Shown here piece after piece: positions 45,701 to 56,404 of a stretch of DNA of 64,000 nucleotides; the first letter of the stretch is position 1; every line of letters starts with the position of its first letter. The notes under the pieces are model-generated. The model was not told where the DNA came from. It worked only from the letters and a program-made list of their open reading frames with translations, and ran no database searches. The translations under genes were made by a program, and so were the position numbers. Location of the stretch: NCBI RefSeq assembly GCF_029962835.1, contig NC_080584.1, forward strand, positions 84,224,862 to 84,288,861, given 5' to 3'. The DNA comes from Magnolia sinica. Its lineage: Eukaryota; Streptophyta; Magnoliopsida; Magnoliales; Magnoliaceae.

Positions 45701-48700
45701 AAATGTGCAATGATGACAAATTACTTTACTAGCTCTTAACACTATCTGCATTCCATTTGACCGCGAATTTTCATGTTTGGTTTACAAGTAATAAAATAGT
45801 AATAATGAACATTTTACATTCCTTCAACATCAAATCATTATGAAAATACATTGATGTCATTGTTTGGAAATCCTGGTGATGCCATGAAGAATTCCAATGA
45901 TTATGAGGTCCTTTACCCATCTCAAGAATACATGCGCATTTCACCGATGATTCCTGTGGTTAGTTTGACTGTTGTAAAATCATAATGATGACACATGTCC
46001 TTTTCATTACCGGTGTAATTCATAAAACAAACAGGACTAAACAACTATGGAAACTAAAAATTATCAATTTATATAAATGTGTGTGATGACAGATTGAACA
46101 TGAACTAATGCTTCCATGGCTTGCTCGATTGGATCATCTCGAGCACAGAGTGACCATTGAAAGAACCGAAAAAAACTGTCTATGGATGGAAAAGGCCTCA
46201 TATTATAGGTATGGACGTCCAAGTGTCATCAATTCATCATAATTGCACATCCTATTTTTTAAAGATCAAAAGACAGAGCTTTATGGCAGGTTATCATTCC
46301 TAAACAACAGTTTGCTACTGCAACTAGCAAAGGACAACTACACACAACGTCAATTGATTTTCATGAACGAACTGGAGGAGTTGACAAGGTGGTAAACTCA
46401 TTTTCTAGTAAATCTATTTGATCTTCTCCATTAATTAGATCCATTGCAAACATTTTTACTGCAATTATAGTGCAAATAGTTGCCATGGGACCCGACTATA
46501 ATGTTCTAATTATAATAACATCCACATCGATCATTTTACATGTCATCCTTCATTTGCCATGGGCCAAAAAGAAGTCTAGCCAATCCATATGACTCAGGTG
46601 TATACACACAAGTAGGAACGCTTTTGGCGTTGGACTGGATGCCCCACCATTAATTTGTGTTGGGCACCACCCATATTTCAGAATGGCCTCATTTTTTAGG
46701 TGTGTCATCATCTGGGGTAGATGTTTCACATGAATGAATTGGATGACAAGTTCATAACATGGTGAGTCCTCTATGAGAATAAAGGGTGAGCATCTTCTCT
46801 TAAATCTCCTACTCGTGTGGCCCACCTGAGTCAAGGATCAGCGTCATTTTTAGGCCCATGACCAAACAATGGATGGCCTGAGTGGATGTCAACACCACAT
46901 CACGGTAGATCCCACAACAACCATTTGCGCTAGCTATAATATAATGAATATACATTTGCACTTGATATTTTATCTTACAAACACAGTAACAATAACAACC
47001 ACCCGGCCAGGCTATCTATTGTACGTGTAAACTACTACATGGAATTCATTGCTTGATTTAAATGCAACCATTTCACTTCTCAAATCAAACATTGTGGGTG
47101 TAGCGATCGAGCAAGGTGTCTCATGCCATTGTTAATAGATAATGGAAAAAGTAATTTGTTGTATTTTCATATAGTGGTCCTTATACATTGTATCATGATT
47201 CGTGATATTCATAGGTGGTCAAAGGAATCAGGTCTACGTGACATAGGATTTGGTCGAGAGAAGACCACCTACTGTTACTTAGCCATTGCAGCCGTTGCGT
47301 ACAGTCCTTCACTTTCTGATCTACGGATGGTGGCTGCTAAAAGTGCAATCCTTGTTACAGTGATTGATGATTTCTTTGATATGGAAGGTTCGATGGATGA
47401 GTTAAATCAACTCACAGAAGCAATCCGAAGGTACTTGCCGGCCATCCATATTAGGGTTATTTAAACTGCATGTTTTATATGATTTTATTGTCTTTGTTCT
47501 TAAAATCATTTATTGTTTAATGGCACAAGATGGGATGTGGAGGGATTAAGTGACCACAGCAAGATCATCTTTGATGCACTTAACAATCTCATTAATCATA
47601 TCGCGGAAAAATCGTTGGATAAACAAGGGCGTGATGTTACAGATAATCTTCGGGGAGTGGTAATTTTTCTAAGCTTTAACCATTAATCATATTATTTTGT
47701 TATTGTGAGTCCCTACTCGTGGCTCTATAATAGACCTTGTAAGTTTCAACACTGAGGTCATGAGTTCGAGTGCCCATTATGGAGTGTGTGGGTGTGAGTG
47801 TGTATATAAAAAAAAAAAAATTGTGTCATTGAAAAATGCTAAGGTGGTTCATTTGTGAGGGATTGAAGAGGCAGTTCCTGCACAAGGGCCAAGGCATGAT
47901 ACCTATTTGTGATCTAGACCGTTCAACAACATGGAGCCCACCATAAAATTTGCCTGGCCAGATGTCTGGCTGCTTATTTCATTAGCTGAAAAACACATGT
48001 TTGCACTGATCATAAAGATTCTACGCCATCACTCTTTTTCTTCTCTTGCTGTCCAACTTTTTTTTCTTTGCAAAGTGGCCTAACTAGTGAATGGGCGGCA
48101 GGGAATGTTCATGATTAGTGCAACATGATTAATGGCCTGGATATCACACGTGTGCCACATTGGGAAACAGTGAATTGGCTCATCCTTCTCCCCAATAAAA
48201 TGGCCTCAGCGTTTCTCTCTCGTTCATATGGGCAAATTAAAAGCCAGTTATGCTGAGCCCACACACCCACGCAAGCCACCTAATCCACAGGTGACAACCT
48301 ATGCCAACATGGCACTAGGTAAAAATCCTAGCCATCCATCAGGAGGACCTCACAATTTAGATGTTACTGCCCAAATACAAAGATGGTCCATTTAGTAGGT
48401 GAGCCATCATATTGACAACCGTACATTTGTTCAGTTAATTGTGATTCACATGAATAGTGGTCCGACCTAATTGTTGGCATGGGAATTCTAAACGGTACCC
48501 TTCTAATGGATGGCTTGGATATTGTCGATATTCGCCATGCTGGCATAAGTGGTGGCATGTGTACTGGCTGACTTAACTACACGTGTGATCTAATTAGGAC
48601 AGCTCTTTGAAAGTTTTAACAAAAATGCTAAGTTTTTTTTTTTCCTTGTGGAAGTGGTACGAAACATTTGTTTCATGGCTAAAGGAAGCTGAATGGAGCA

Positions 48701-49873
48701 GAATGCTAATTGCACCATCCATAGACGAGTATATCCAGACCGGCATGATCTCCATTGCTGCACATACTATTACGCTTCCAGCAATTTATTTGATAGGCCC
48801 AAGGTTATCAAAATGCCTGATAAGGCCATCGCACACTGAAATTATTACAAAACTTCTCATGGTTATAACACGTCTACTCAATGACATACAAAGCTACCAG
48901 GTAAACAAGCATTTTCATTGAACTTGTTCCAAGTAGAAGGCGCATGTCATATATAAAGTGATAACTGATTCAGAAGATTAGATTATTTAAAATTTGCAGC
49001 CTAGTTTTTTTTTCTTTTCTTTTTTTGGTGCGGCCCAGATGGAAGGGCCCACCAGTCTCATATATGGCAAAAAACTTATTACAACCTAGGCTATTTCGGG
49101 CGGGGCAGCAATACCATAGCAGGCCCGCCTATCATATCCTATACAAATGATTGACTATTTCAGCTTCCTCACGGATGGGAAGATGAATCATTATGAAAAT
49201 CTAGTTGTGTTTCTATCAATCATTATGAAAATCTCATGTCCAATCTCACTTTCAGAAGGAAGAAGCAGATGGGAAGATGAATATTGTACTGCTATACATG
49301 AAGGAGAATCCAGGAGCACATATCAAAGACTCGATTGCTGGTATAAGAAAGATTCTCGATGTGAAGAAGAAAGAGTTGCTTGAACTTGTTCTAATGGATG
49401 ACTCCAGCAACATGCCCAAAGCATGCAAACAACTCCATTTATCTTGCTTAAAAGTATTTCAGATGTTCTTCAACTCCAACAATGGGTATGACTCTCCCAC
49501 TGAGATGCAGGACTACATCAACAAAGCAATCTATGACCCTTTAATGGTCCAAGTTCAACACTCACTCCAGCAAGAAATTATCCAAGCTCACTACGGATTA
49601 AGGAAGGAAAATGCAAGTCTCAAACCTCAAATTGCCAGAAGTTTTCAAGATCATTGTAGCAAAATATCGACCCTACGAAAAATAACCCGCTTGAGTCCAG
49701 AAAATTGGTGCAAAATATCTCATGATTATACCTCGCCACGTCATACAGGCATCGTACCATTTGAAGTCAGACAATTGAACCTTGGTGGTCAAGTCCATTT
49801 GAAATTTCGATTAAGATCCTACCCTAGCATATTAACACCTCATAGGGTGGCTAAACCTTTATTTTGGTTATAA
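38786..49873 (+). CDS. GES: Geranyllinalool synthase-like terpene synthase (TPS-e/f)
   Basis: Twelve exons join in frame with GT-AG borders: 38786-39092, 40181-40370, 40683-40900, 41027-41150, 43120-43235, 43744-43970, 46093-46208, 46290-46388, 47215-47430, 47530-47659, 48655-48900, 49256-49873. The total is 2,607 nt, or 868 residues, close to the roughly 870-880 of geranyllinalool and Clarkia-type linalool synthases. SAYDTAW is at 28-34 and EDGSLFQSPS at 201-210. REKTTYCY (481-488 region) precedes the class I Mg-binding DDFFD at 517-521. The NSE motif is N657, S661, E665. No class II DxDD is seen. There is no plastid transit peptide before residue 28, so it is probably cytosolic or ER-associated. 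The family ionises geranylgeranyl diphosphate to geranyllinalool, precursor of the volatile homoterpene TMTT. A linalool or nerolidol product cannot be excluded. No stop or frameshift is found. Confidence 0.9.
39339..39553 (+). repeat. ~110-bp tandem duplication in intron 1
   Basis: CATTTTCCCGCAGAATTTAG through TTCGACATGACATTG occurs twice in direct tandem with only one or two differences, so it is recent. Each unit contains CCCGCAG, a plausible 3' splice acceptor. Confidence 0.9.
39764..39925 (-). mobile_element. LINE 3'-end fragment with (TAA)n tail in intron 1
   Basis: An (ATT)n tract of about 33 bp is followed by sequence resembling the 3' UTR of the LINE fragment at 24,725-24,800 (ATTTTATTGATTCAAAAAGA, then AATCATTTGGGTGGGCCCA). 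Read on the minus strand, the fragment ends in (TAA)n, which would be the retrotransposon tail. Confidence 0.5.
41385..41890. mobile_element. MITE-like element in intron 4 of the terpene synthase
   Basis: Left: 'gtacggcccacctttatg', then 'cattactttagggcatgagcccaaaaatgaagcagatt'. Right: 'atgttatggtacacatgggatttgaatcttcttcatttttggg'. These mirror each other around the centre. A SINE sits in the middle (41,563-41,696). The element is non-coding and does not disturb the exon borders. Confidence 0.65.
41563..41696 (+). mobile_element. tRNA-derived SINE with 16-bp target duplication
   Basis: It has an A-box-like TACCTCAGTGGTAGACTCC and a B-box GGGTTTGATACCC about 35 bp apart, then 3' sequence ending in poly(A). 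Target duplications ATTAAGTTGAAATTTG (41,547-41,562) and ATTAAGTTGATATTTG (41,697-41,712) differ at one base. This is a complete, 134-bp SINE inserted into the centre of a MITE, inside intron 4. It is a SINE and not a functional tRNA gene. Confidence 0.85.
42300..42470. other. Intron 4 remainder, CTCGAACT-rich repeat
   Basis: The intron from 41,891 to 43,119 shows no gene. A stretch rich in GCTCGACTCATCTCGAACTC words near 42,310-42,450 resembles a dispersed repeat. An open frame at 42,566-42,886 has no recognised motif. Confidence 0.4.
45230..45560. mobile_element. LTR-like fragment in intron 6
   Basis: Repeated words such as TTTCGACCTATCAAA, TCGACTTGTTTAG and GCAGAAATCAGCCAGCAAGC (twice) resemble the U3 repeats of some plant copia LTRs. 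No ends or coding regions are seen, and the rest of intron 6 (43,971-46,092) is unassigned. Confidence 0.35.
46389..47214. other. Intron 8, with MITE-like sequence
   Basis: No gene. 46,640-46,930 contains the GGGCACCACCCATATTTCAG and ATCACGGTAGATCCCACAAC style of the palindromic family, partly inverted, but its ends are unclear. Confidence 0.4.
47707..47820 (+). mobile_element. SINE candidate in intron 10
   Basis: It has an A-box-like TACTCGTGGCTCTATAATAG, a B-box-like TGAGTTCGAGTGCCC, then GTGTGTGGGTGTGAGTGTGT and a poly(A) run. The architecture and the 3' part resemble the intron 4 SINE. Target duplications are not clear. The rest of intron 10 (to 48,654) is unassigned, with poly(T) tracts near 48,057 and 48,633. 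Confidence 0.5.
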
Positions 49874-50109
49874 GAAATTGTGTAGTTTTAGGCTTGTTAC
49901 AGTGGGATTGTACTGTTGGGTGCTCTTGTAGTATGGCATTAGCTCTATTTCAAATATCCTCTGGTAATACTAAAGACTTCAATCTTTTTAATTACAGTGA
50001 GAGTTTATAGTTTACATGCTGATGGTTTGGTTGTTGATGCTGTGGAGCATTTGTTTTATTCAATATAAAAAGGTACTTTCGAATAGTCTGTGATGCTTCA
50101 TGTTCACCC

Positions 50110-50466
50110 AGTTGGAAACAGTGATTTCTGCAAATCCAAAACCGTGTGCATATCTTATGTGCAAGCTGTTAGATTAGATTTTTTTTCTTCTAAGATCAGA
50201 TTGCTAGCTATGTAGATTTCTTTCTAGATTTCTCTGGATTATTTTTTCTTTATTTAGCTACTCCTAGGATGAATCTAGACAAGGATAGTTTAGTAATTTC
50301 ACACAATAAAAAAGCCTATAAATAGGCAGCAGTGTAATACGATTTTCAATTCATTCCAATAAAGTTAGCAGTTCTTTCTTCTTCTTCTTCTTCCAAAAGT
50401 TTCAAGTTTTTGTTTCATGGTGGCTGCAGCCACACGTCAGCAGGAAGCTGGGTTTTAGACCCAACA
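50110..50466 (+). repeat. 5' LTR of the copia element
   Basis: 357 bp, beginning (A)GTTGGAAACAGTGATTTCTG and ending ACCCAACA. The terminal T of the expected TG has mutated to A. It carries a TATAAATA at 50,317-50,324 and a (CTT)n tract near 50,378-50,393. A 12-bp stretch near 50,187 is absent from the 3' LTR. Confidence 0.9.
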
Positions 50467-50469
50467 AAG

Positions 50470-50481
50470 TGGTATCAGAGC
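50470..50481 (+). promoter_or_regulatory. Primer-binding site (initiator Met tRNA)
   Basis: TGGTATCAGAGC, complementary to the 3' end of plant initiator methionine tRNA, lies three bases after the 5' LTR. It is the usual copia primer site. Confidence 0.9.
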
Positions 50482-50489
50482 TACTGATC

Positions 50490-51780
50490 CTTGGGCCTCA
50501 TCAGCCGTAATAAGGAGGCTCTACACTGCATGTTTTGGGTCTGCAATACCCAAGACAAATCAGTCGTGGAAGGAGGTCTCGCACTCCCTGTTTTCCCTCT
50601 GCCAGGTTTGTTTGATCGTCAGTTGTGGTGGGCCCATAACCCACAGGTCCAGTTTTTTTTTCAGAAACAGTTTCCAGCAAAAAATCTGCTTTGAAAAAAA
50701 ATTCGATTGAAAAAATCTGTTTTCAAAAATCAGATTGCAGCAACAACCTGTTATCAAAAAATCAGATTGCAAAAAAAAAAAAAAATCCGATTCAAAAAAT
50801 CTGTTTTCAAAAATCAGATTGTAGCAACAATCTGTTATCAAAAAATCAGATTGCAAAAAAATCCGATTGAAAAAATCTATTTTCAAAAATCAGATTGCAG
50901 CAACAATCTGTTATCAAAAAAATCAGATTGCAAAAAAATCTGTTTGCAAAAAAAAAAAAAGAGATTGCAGCAAATAAAAAATAAAAAATCTGATTTGTAT
51001 GAAGAACCCACTATGGAAGAAGAAGCCGCTTTCACCAATGAAGAAAAGATCACTCTAAAAAATCAAAGGAAGAAAGACAATAAGGCTTTGTTTCTCCTCT
51101 ATCAAGGGTTGGATGAATCCACCTTCGAAAAGATTGCCGAAGCAATATCAAGCAAGCAAGCATGGGATACCCTTAGCACCATCTTCAAGGGTGTAGATCG
51201 AATGAAGCGGGTTTGCTTTCAAACATTAAGAACCGAGTTTAAAGCGACTCACATGAAGGAAGGTGAGAATATTACTGATTATTTTTCACGTTTGCTTGTA
51301 ATTGTCAATAATTTGAAAAGAAATGGTGAAAAGATTGAAGATGTCCGAGTTATTGAATAGATACTTCGATCCCTCACAACCAAGTTTGAGCATGTAGTTG
51401 TGGCGATCGAATAATCAAAAGATATTGAGAAACTCTCCATTGAGGAGTTGATGGGATCGTTGCAAGTTCATGAGCAACGAATGCAGAAGAATGCCAGTTC
51501 CATGCCGATGGAACAAGCTTTAGAGTCAAGATTGACTCTAAATAATAATAATGGTGGACGTGGAAGTTCACAACGTGGTGGACGTTTTGCTAACAATCGC
51601 GTAAGAGGCAAAGGACGCAGATACCAATAAAGCCATGGCCAAAACCAGTAGAAAAATACCAATTTCCATGGAAGAGGAAATGGTAGAGGTAGATCTATAC
51701 ACGGACGAGGAAATACAAAGAACATCCAATGCTACAATTACAACAAGCTTGGCCATTAAGCATCTGATTGCTGGAGCAAG
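50490..51780 (+). pseudogene. Copia gag
   Basis: After a leader containing four or five copies of an AATCAGATTGCA...AATCTGTT repeat (50,700-50,960), the frame reads EEAAFTNEEK, FLLYQGLDESTFEKIAEA, AWDTLSTIFKG, TEFKATHMKEGENITDYFSR and later a Gly/Arg-rich tail with a CCHC-like knuckle (CYNYNKLGH). The stops at 51,358, 51,412, 51,628, 51,649 and 51,757 all lie in one frame. The knuckle stop replaces a residue inside the zinc finger, so Gag would not be functional. Confidence 0.85.
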
Positions 51781-51783
51781 CCG

Positions 51784-53110
51784 GTGACTCAAGACGAGCT
51801 ATCCAACTATGCCGAAGCATCAAGCCATGAACAAGAAAGCTCCACACTTCTCCTTGCACAAGAGAAAGGTAGTGATCAGCATGATGTATGGTATCTCGAC
51901 ACGGGTGCAAGTAATCACATGTGCGACGACAAGAAACTCTTTGTGGAACTCACAGAAGGAGTTCATGGGGATGTAACGTTTGGAGACTCATCAAAAACAC
52001 CTGTGAAAGGTAAAGGTAAAATCTAAATCTTTCAGAAGAATGGTGTTCCAAACTATATCTCTAATGTGTACTATGTGCCTAACATGAAAAGTAACATACT
52101 GAGTCTCGGACAACTCCTCGAAAAAAAGTATGTCATACACATGGAGAACTCTTCTCTTTCCATTAGAGATATGCATGGACGTTTAATTGTAAAAGTCCAG
52201 ATGGCGAAGAACCGTATGTTTCCTCTCCATATAAACACAATGCTTGAGAAGTGTTTTTATGGAAAAGCAAAAAATGATTCCTGGATGTGGCATCTTCGCT
52301 TTGGCCATCTAAATTTCAGTGGCCTGAAACTTCTGTCATCATCAAGCATGGTGCATGGTTTGCCTACTATTGAAGCTTCAGAACATGTGTGTGAGGCGTG
52401 CACACTTGGGAAACAACAAAGGAACTCCTTTCCGAGTGGAGTATCCCGAAGAGCAAGAGAATCGTTGCAGTTGGTTCATAGTGACATCTGTGGACCATTA
52501 GATCCAATCTCTCTTGGAGGTAATAAATACTTTATTACCTTCATTGACGATTTCAGTAGAAAATTATGGGTGTATATAATCAAAGAGAAGTCTGTTGCTT
52601 TTACTATTTTTAAAAATTTTAAGGCCCTTGTTAAAAAAGAAAGTGGTCTTAAAATCAAAACTCTTCGATCTGACAGAGGTGGGGAGTACACCTCAAATGT
52701 TTTTCGAGAATATTGCAAGGAACATGGCATTAAGCAACAACATACTACAGCGTACACGCCACAACAAAATGGAATTGCGGAACGGAAGAACCGCACCATC
52801 CTCGATATGACGAGGACCATGCTGAAGGAGAAAAGTCTGCCAAAGAATTTCTAAGCAGAGGCAGTTGCATGTACTGCATATCTGCTCAATAGGTGTCCGA
52901 CTAAGAGTGTCAGATTCCAGACACCGCAAGAAGCATGGAGTGGATACAAACCGAGCGTGGCACACCTTAAGATCTATGAGTGTGTTGCCTACGCTCAAGT
53001 TCCAGAAGCAAGAAGGAAAAAGCTTGATGATCGTGGCGAGAAGTGTATCTTCATCGGCTACAGCGAAGAGTGAAAGGCATACAAGCTCTACAACCCACTA
53101 ACCAATAAGC
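51784..53110 (+). pseudogene. Copia protease and integrase
   Basis: Protease: WYLDTGASNHMC, with the D-T-G catalytic motif. Integrase: the zinc-binding segment (WHLRFGHLNFSGLKLL, then CEACTLGKQ), and a catalytic core with LVHSDICGPL (Asp), LRSDRGGEY (Asp) and NGIAERKNRTI (Glu). All three D,D,E residues are present. In-frame stops occur at 52,024, 52,852 (where family members have Trp before AEAV) and 53,071. The reading frame is otherwise continuous through this region. Confidence 0.9.
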
Positions 53111-54975
53111 TGGTGGTGAGTAGAGATGTGGTATTTTGTGAGGAAGAAGCATGGAAATGGAACGAGGGAAACTCAGCCAAAGAAAAGCAAGTCGAGGTCG
53201 AAGAATATGAAGAAGAGAGACATGAGAACAAGAGCAGACACCCACATCACCCCCTTCGAATCACAGAAGTCCAGGAGTACGCTCCATCTCTCCTGAAAGT
53301 ACTTCATCAAATCAGAATTCATCCAGCACATCTTCATCCGATTCTCCTTCACCGTTGGCTCCTATTAAAATGAAAAGCCTCAACGACATCTATGCAGAAA
53401 CTGAGGAAGTGAATTTATTCTGCCTGTATGCAGACCATGAGCCTTTCACATTCGAGGAGGCTGTGAATGAAAAATGTTGGAGAAAGGCTATGGAAGAAGA
53501 GATTCATGCCATCGAGAAGAATCAAACATGGGAGTTGACCTCACTCCCCAAAAGCCAGAAGACCATTGGTCTCAAATGGGTGTACAAAATCAATAGGAAT
53601 GCCGATGGTAAGATCGAACGATATAAGGCAAGGCTCGTAGCAAAAGGCTACAAATAGAAATATGAGGTAAACTATGAAGAAGTTTTCGCTCCAGTTACTC
53701 GCCTTAACACTGTAAGAATGATTATCTCCCTTGCAGCTCATCACAGTTGGATGATCTACCAACTGGATGTGAAATCTGCATTCCTAAATGGGGTACTCGA
53801 AGAAGAAGTATACGTTGACCAGCCTGAAGGCTTTGTCATGCAAGGGGAGGAACACAAGGTGTATCGGCTGAAGAAAGCCTTGTATGGGTTGAAGCAAGCT
53901 CCCTGTGCTTGGAATGCACGGATTGACGGTTATCTTCAAGAGAATGGCTTCGTCAAATGTCCGTATAAGCATACAGTCTATACAAAGAAGAATGCCTGTG
54001 GTGATATCCTTATCACTTGTTTATATGTTGATGATCTGCTATTCACTGGGAACAATCAGGCGATGTTTGAAGAATTCAAGCAGGCTATGTTCAAAGAGTT
54101 CGAGATGACTGATGGTGGATTGATGTCTTTCTTCTTGGGCATTGAAGTGAAGCAACAAGTCGGCGGCATTTACATATCCCAGAAGAAGTACACAAAGGAA
54201 CTTCTTGAGAAGTTTCAGATGGTCGACTGTAAAGCCGTAAATACACCTGTAACAATAGGCCTGAAGCTCACAAGAGATGGAGAAGGAAGAAATGTCGACT
54301 CAACCCTATTTAAGAGTCTAATCAGAAGCTTAAGGTATCTCACAATCACTAGGCCAGATATAGTCTACAGTGTTGGGCTTCTAAGCCGGTATATGGAAGC
54401 CCCAAAAGAGTCACACTGGCTAGCTGCAAAACGAGTACTAAGGTATATCAAAGGGACTATTGAATTCGGTCTTTTTTATGCATATGATGATGAAGCGATA
54501 TTGTATGGATACTCTGATAGTGATTGGGGTGGTGACCAAGATGAAAGAAAAAGTACCACAGGCTATGCTTTTTATCTTGGGTCGACAGCATTTACATGGA
54601 ATTCAAAGAAGCAGAGTGTAGTCGCCCTATCCACATGTGAAGCTGAGTACGTAGTAGCTTCATCCACTGTATGTGAGGCGATCTGGCTAAGGAATCTGCT
54701 AAAGGAGCTGAAGCATCTACAGGAGGAATCCACTGTTATATATGTGGACAACAAGTCGGCAATCAAACTTGCCAAAAATCCAGTTTAGCATGGAAGGAGC
54801 AAGCACATCGACACAAGATATCACTTTCTTAGAGATCAAGTAAAGCAGAAATTGGTAAAGCTGGAATACTGTCACACCACTGAGCAAGTGGCAAATATCT
54901 TCACCAAAGCATTGCCAACTGACACATTCAGGAGACTTAGATCAATGCTTGGAATGAAGCCGGTTTTGGTTTGAA
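53111..54975 (+). pseudogene. Copia reverse transcriptase and RNase H
   Basis: After a Glu/Lys-rich linker there is one frameshift near 53,240. The RT then reads TWELTSLPKSQKTIGLKWVY, FAPVTRLNTVR, YQLDVKSAFLNG, YGLKQAP and LYVDDLLFTGN, with the catalytic Y-V-D-D. RNase H reads YSDSDWGGDQDERKSTTGY, VALSTCEAEYV and IYVDNKSAIKLAKNPV. Stops at 53,655 (in KGYK*KYEVNYEE) and 54,786 interrupt it. It ends naturally near the polypurine tract. Confidence 0.9.
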
Positions 54976-54981
54976 GGGGAG
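54973..54981 (+). promoter_or_regulatory. Polypurine tract
   Basis: GAAGGGGAG immediately before the 3' LTR, the expected plus-strand primer. Confidence 0.8.
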
Positions 54982-55326
54982 TGTTGGAAACGGTGATTTC
55001 TGCAAATCCAAAACCATGTGCATATCTTATGTGCAAGCTGTTAGATTAGATTTTTTCAGATTGCTAGCTATGTAGATTTCTTTCTAGATTTCTCTGGATT
55101 ATTTTTTCTTTATTTAGCTACCCCTAGGATGAATCTAGCCAGGGATAGTTTAGTAATTTCACACAATAAGAAAGCCTATAAATAGGCAGCAGTGTAATAC
55201 GATTTTCAATTCATTCCAATAAAGACAACAGTTCTTTCTTCTTCTTCTTCTTTCAAAAGTTTCAATTTTTTGTTTCATGGTGGCTGCAGCCACACGTCAG
55301 TAGGAAGCTGGGTTTTAGACCCAACA
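54982..55326 (+). repeat. 3' LTR of the copia element
   Basis: 345 bp, beginning TGTTGGAAACGG and ending ACCCAACA (short inverted TGTTG/CAACA ends). TATAAATA is at 55,177-55,184. About 96% identical to the 5' LTR outside one 12-bp gap. Confidence 0.95.
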
Positions 55327-55849
55327 AAGCTACTCCCCTTATATCTTCTTAATATAAGCTTTCAACCCTAAATAAATGGAAACATTGAATATTTTACATG
55401 AATCTAGCGATCAGACTGCTTGATGGGAGACCCGTCTGTGACACATGTGATAATAACAAAAACTAAAAACTAAATAAAAATAAAAATAAAAATAATTAAA
55501 AAAAATTGTTAAATAACCACTCTGGGAAGCAAACCTCTTCTTCTTCTTTTGGTCATTTTCAACTTTCTTATTTATAACAAATGATGCTTCTTCTTGTTTT
55601 TTTTGAAACGTGGGAACTCACGACCAGTAACAAATGATGCTTACAACAGTTTAGTATAATCAGATATCTCGGTGTCTATCTTACATTAAATAGTTTTCTA
55701 TTTCAAATCAGCAGCATCTACCTAATGAGATATCCAATGCACCATCCCTCTAATTAAGTGAAAGTTGAAAATCTAAATTTTAAAACAATCTAAAATTAAT
55801 TAGAAATAATCAAATATCCTATACAAAAAAACAACTGTGCTTATCATTG
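55327..55849. other. Intergenic DNA, nothing recognised
   Basis: AT-rich sequence with TAAAAATAAAAATAAAAATAA words near 55,470 and no gene or paired repeat that I could identify. Confidence 0.5.
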
Positions 55850-56364
55850 TTTTTGTTGATGGAGTGCCTTTAATTTGTTGTAGAGAGGGCATTTTTCAGC
55901 TCGACCAGAGCTTGTCTCGGTTGGACAGAAAATTTCTTGAATTAGACATTTTGCCTTCTGTGATGTTTTGCCCATTTTTGGTTTGACTAGAAGTTTGTGA
56001 ATCAGTTCAATTCGACCCGACCAAAGGTCCATTTGGTTTGACCGGACATAACGCATAAGTGCAAGTTTTATTTCTAATCGAGTACGGGGTGCATAAATAC
56101 TCTTGTAATTACAAGATAAGGGTTAAGCAAGATGTGTTTAGGCTTGAAAGAGACTAAAGGGTTTTGAAGAGGATAACTTGGGTTTCATATATAAGTTGTT
56201 TCATCTCTTGTACTCTTCTGAATATAGTGGATTGATCATTTGTGGTTTTTTTTTTCTATAAGGGTTTTCCACATAAAAATATCGTATGTCTTTTATGTTT
56301 TCTTGGATTTTTCTTTTTTCTATTACTTATTTGATTTGATTTGAGGTTGCTTCTGCCCCCAACA
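55850..56364 (+). mobile_element. 5' LTR of a second copia remnant
   Basis: The segment ends with CCCCCAACA, followed by AG and TGGTATCAGATC (56,367-56,378), a near-perfect initiator-tRNA primer site. It contains leader-like CTTGTACTCTTCTGAATATAG and TTTCCACATAAAAATATCG words. The left border is approximate. Confidence 0.6.
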
Positions 56365-56404
56365 AGTGGTATCAGATCATACTTTGGGTTAATAGATTGA
56401 ATCT

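Larger units (their letters stand above)
50110..55326 (+). mobile_element. Ty1/copia LTR retrotransposon, decayed
   Basis: Both LTRs, a primer-binding site, gag, protease, integrase, reverse transcriptase, RNase H and a polypurine tract are present in copia order (integrase before RT). The LTRs differ by about 13 substitutions and a 12-bp indel. The coding region has ten in-frame stops and one frameshift, so it is non-autonomous. The bases flanking the LTRs (CACCC and AAGCT) do not form a target duplication. The element begins 237 bp downstream of the terpene synthase stop codon, in the same orientation. Confidence 0.9.
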
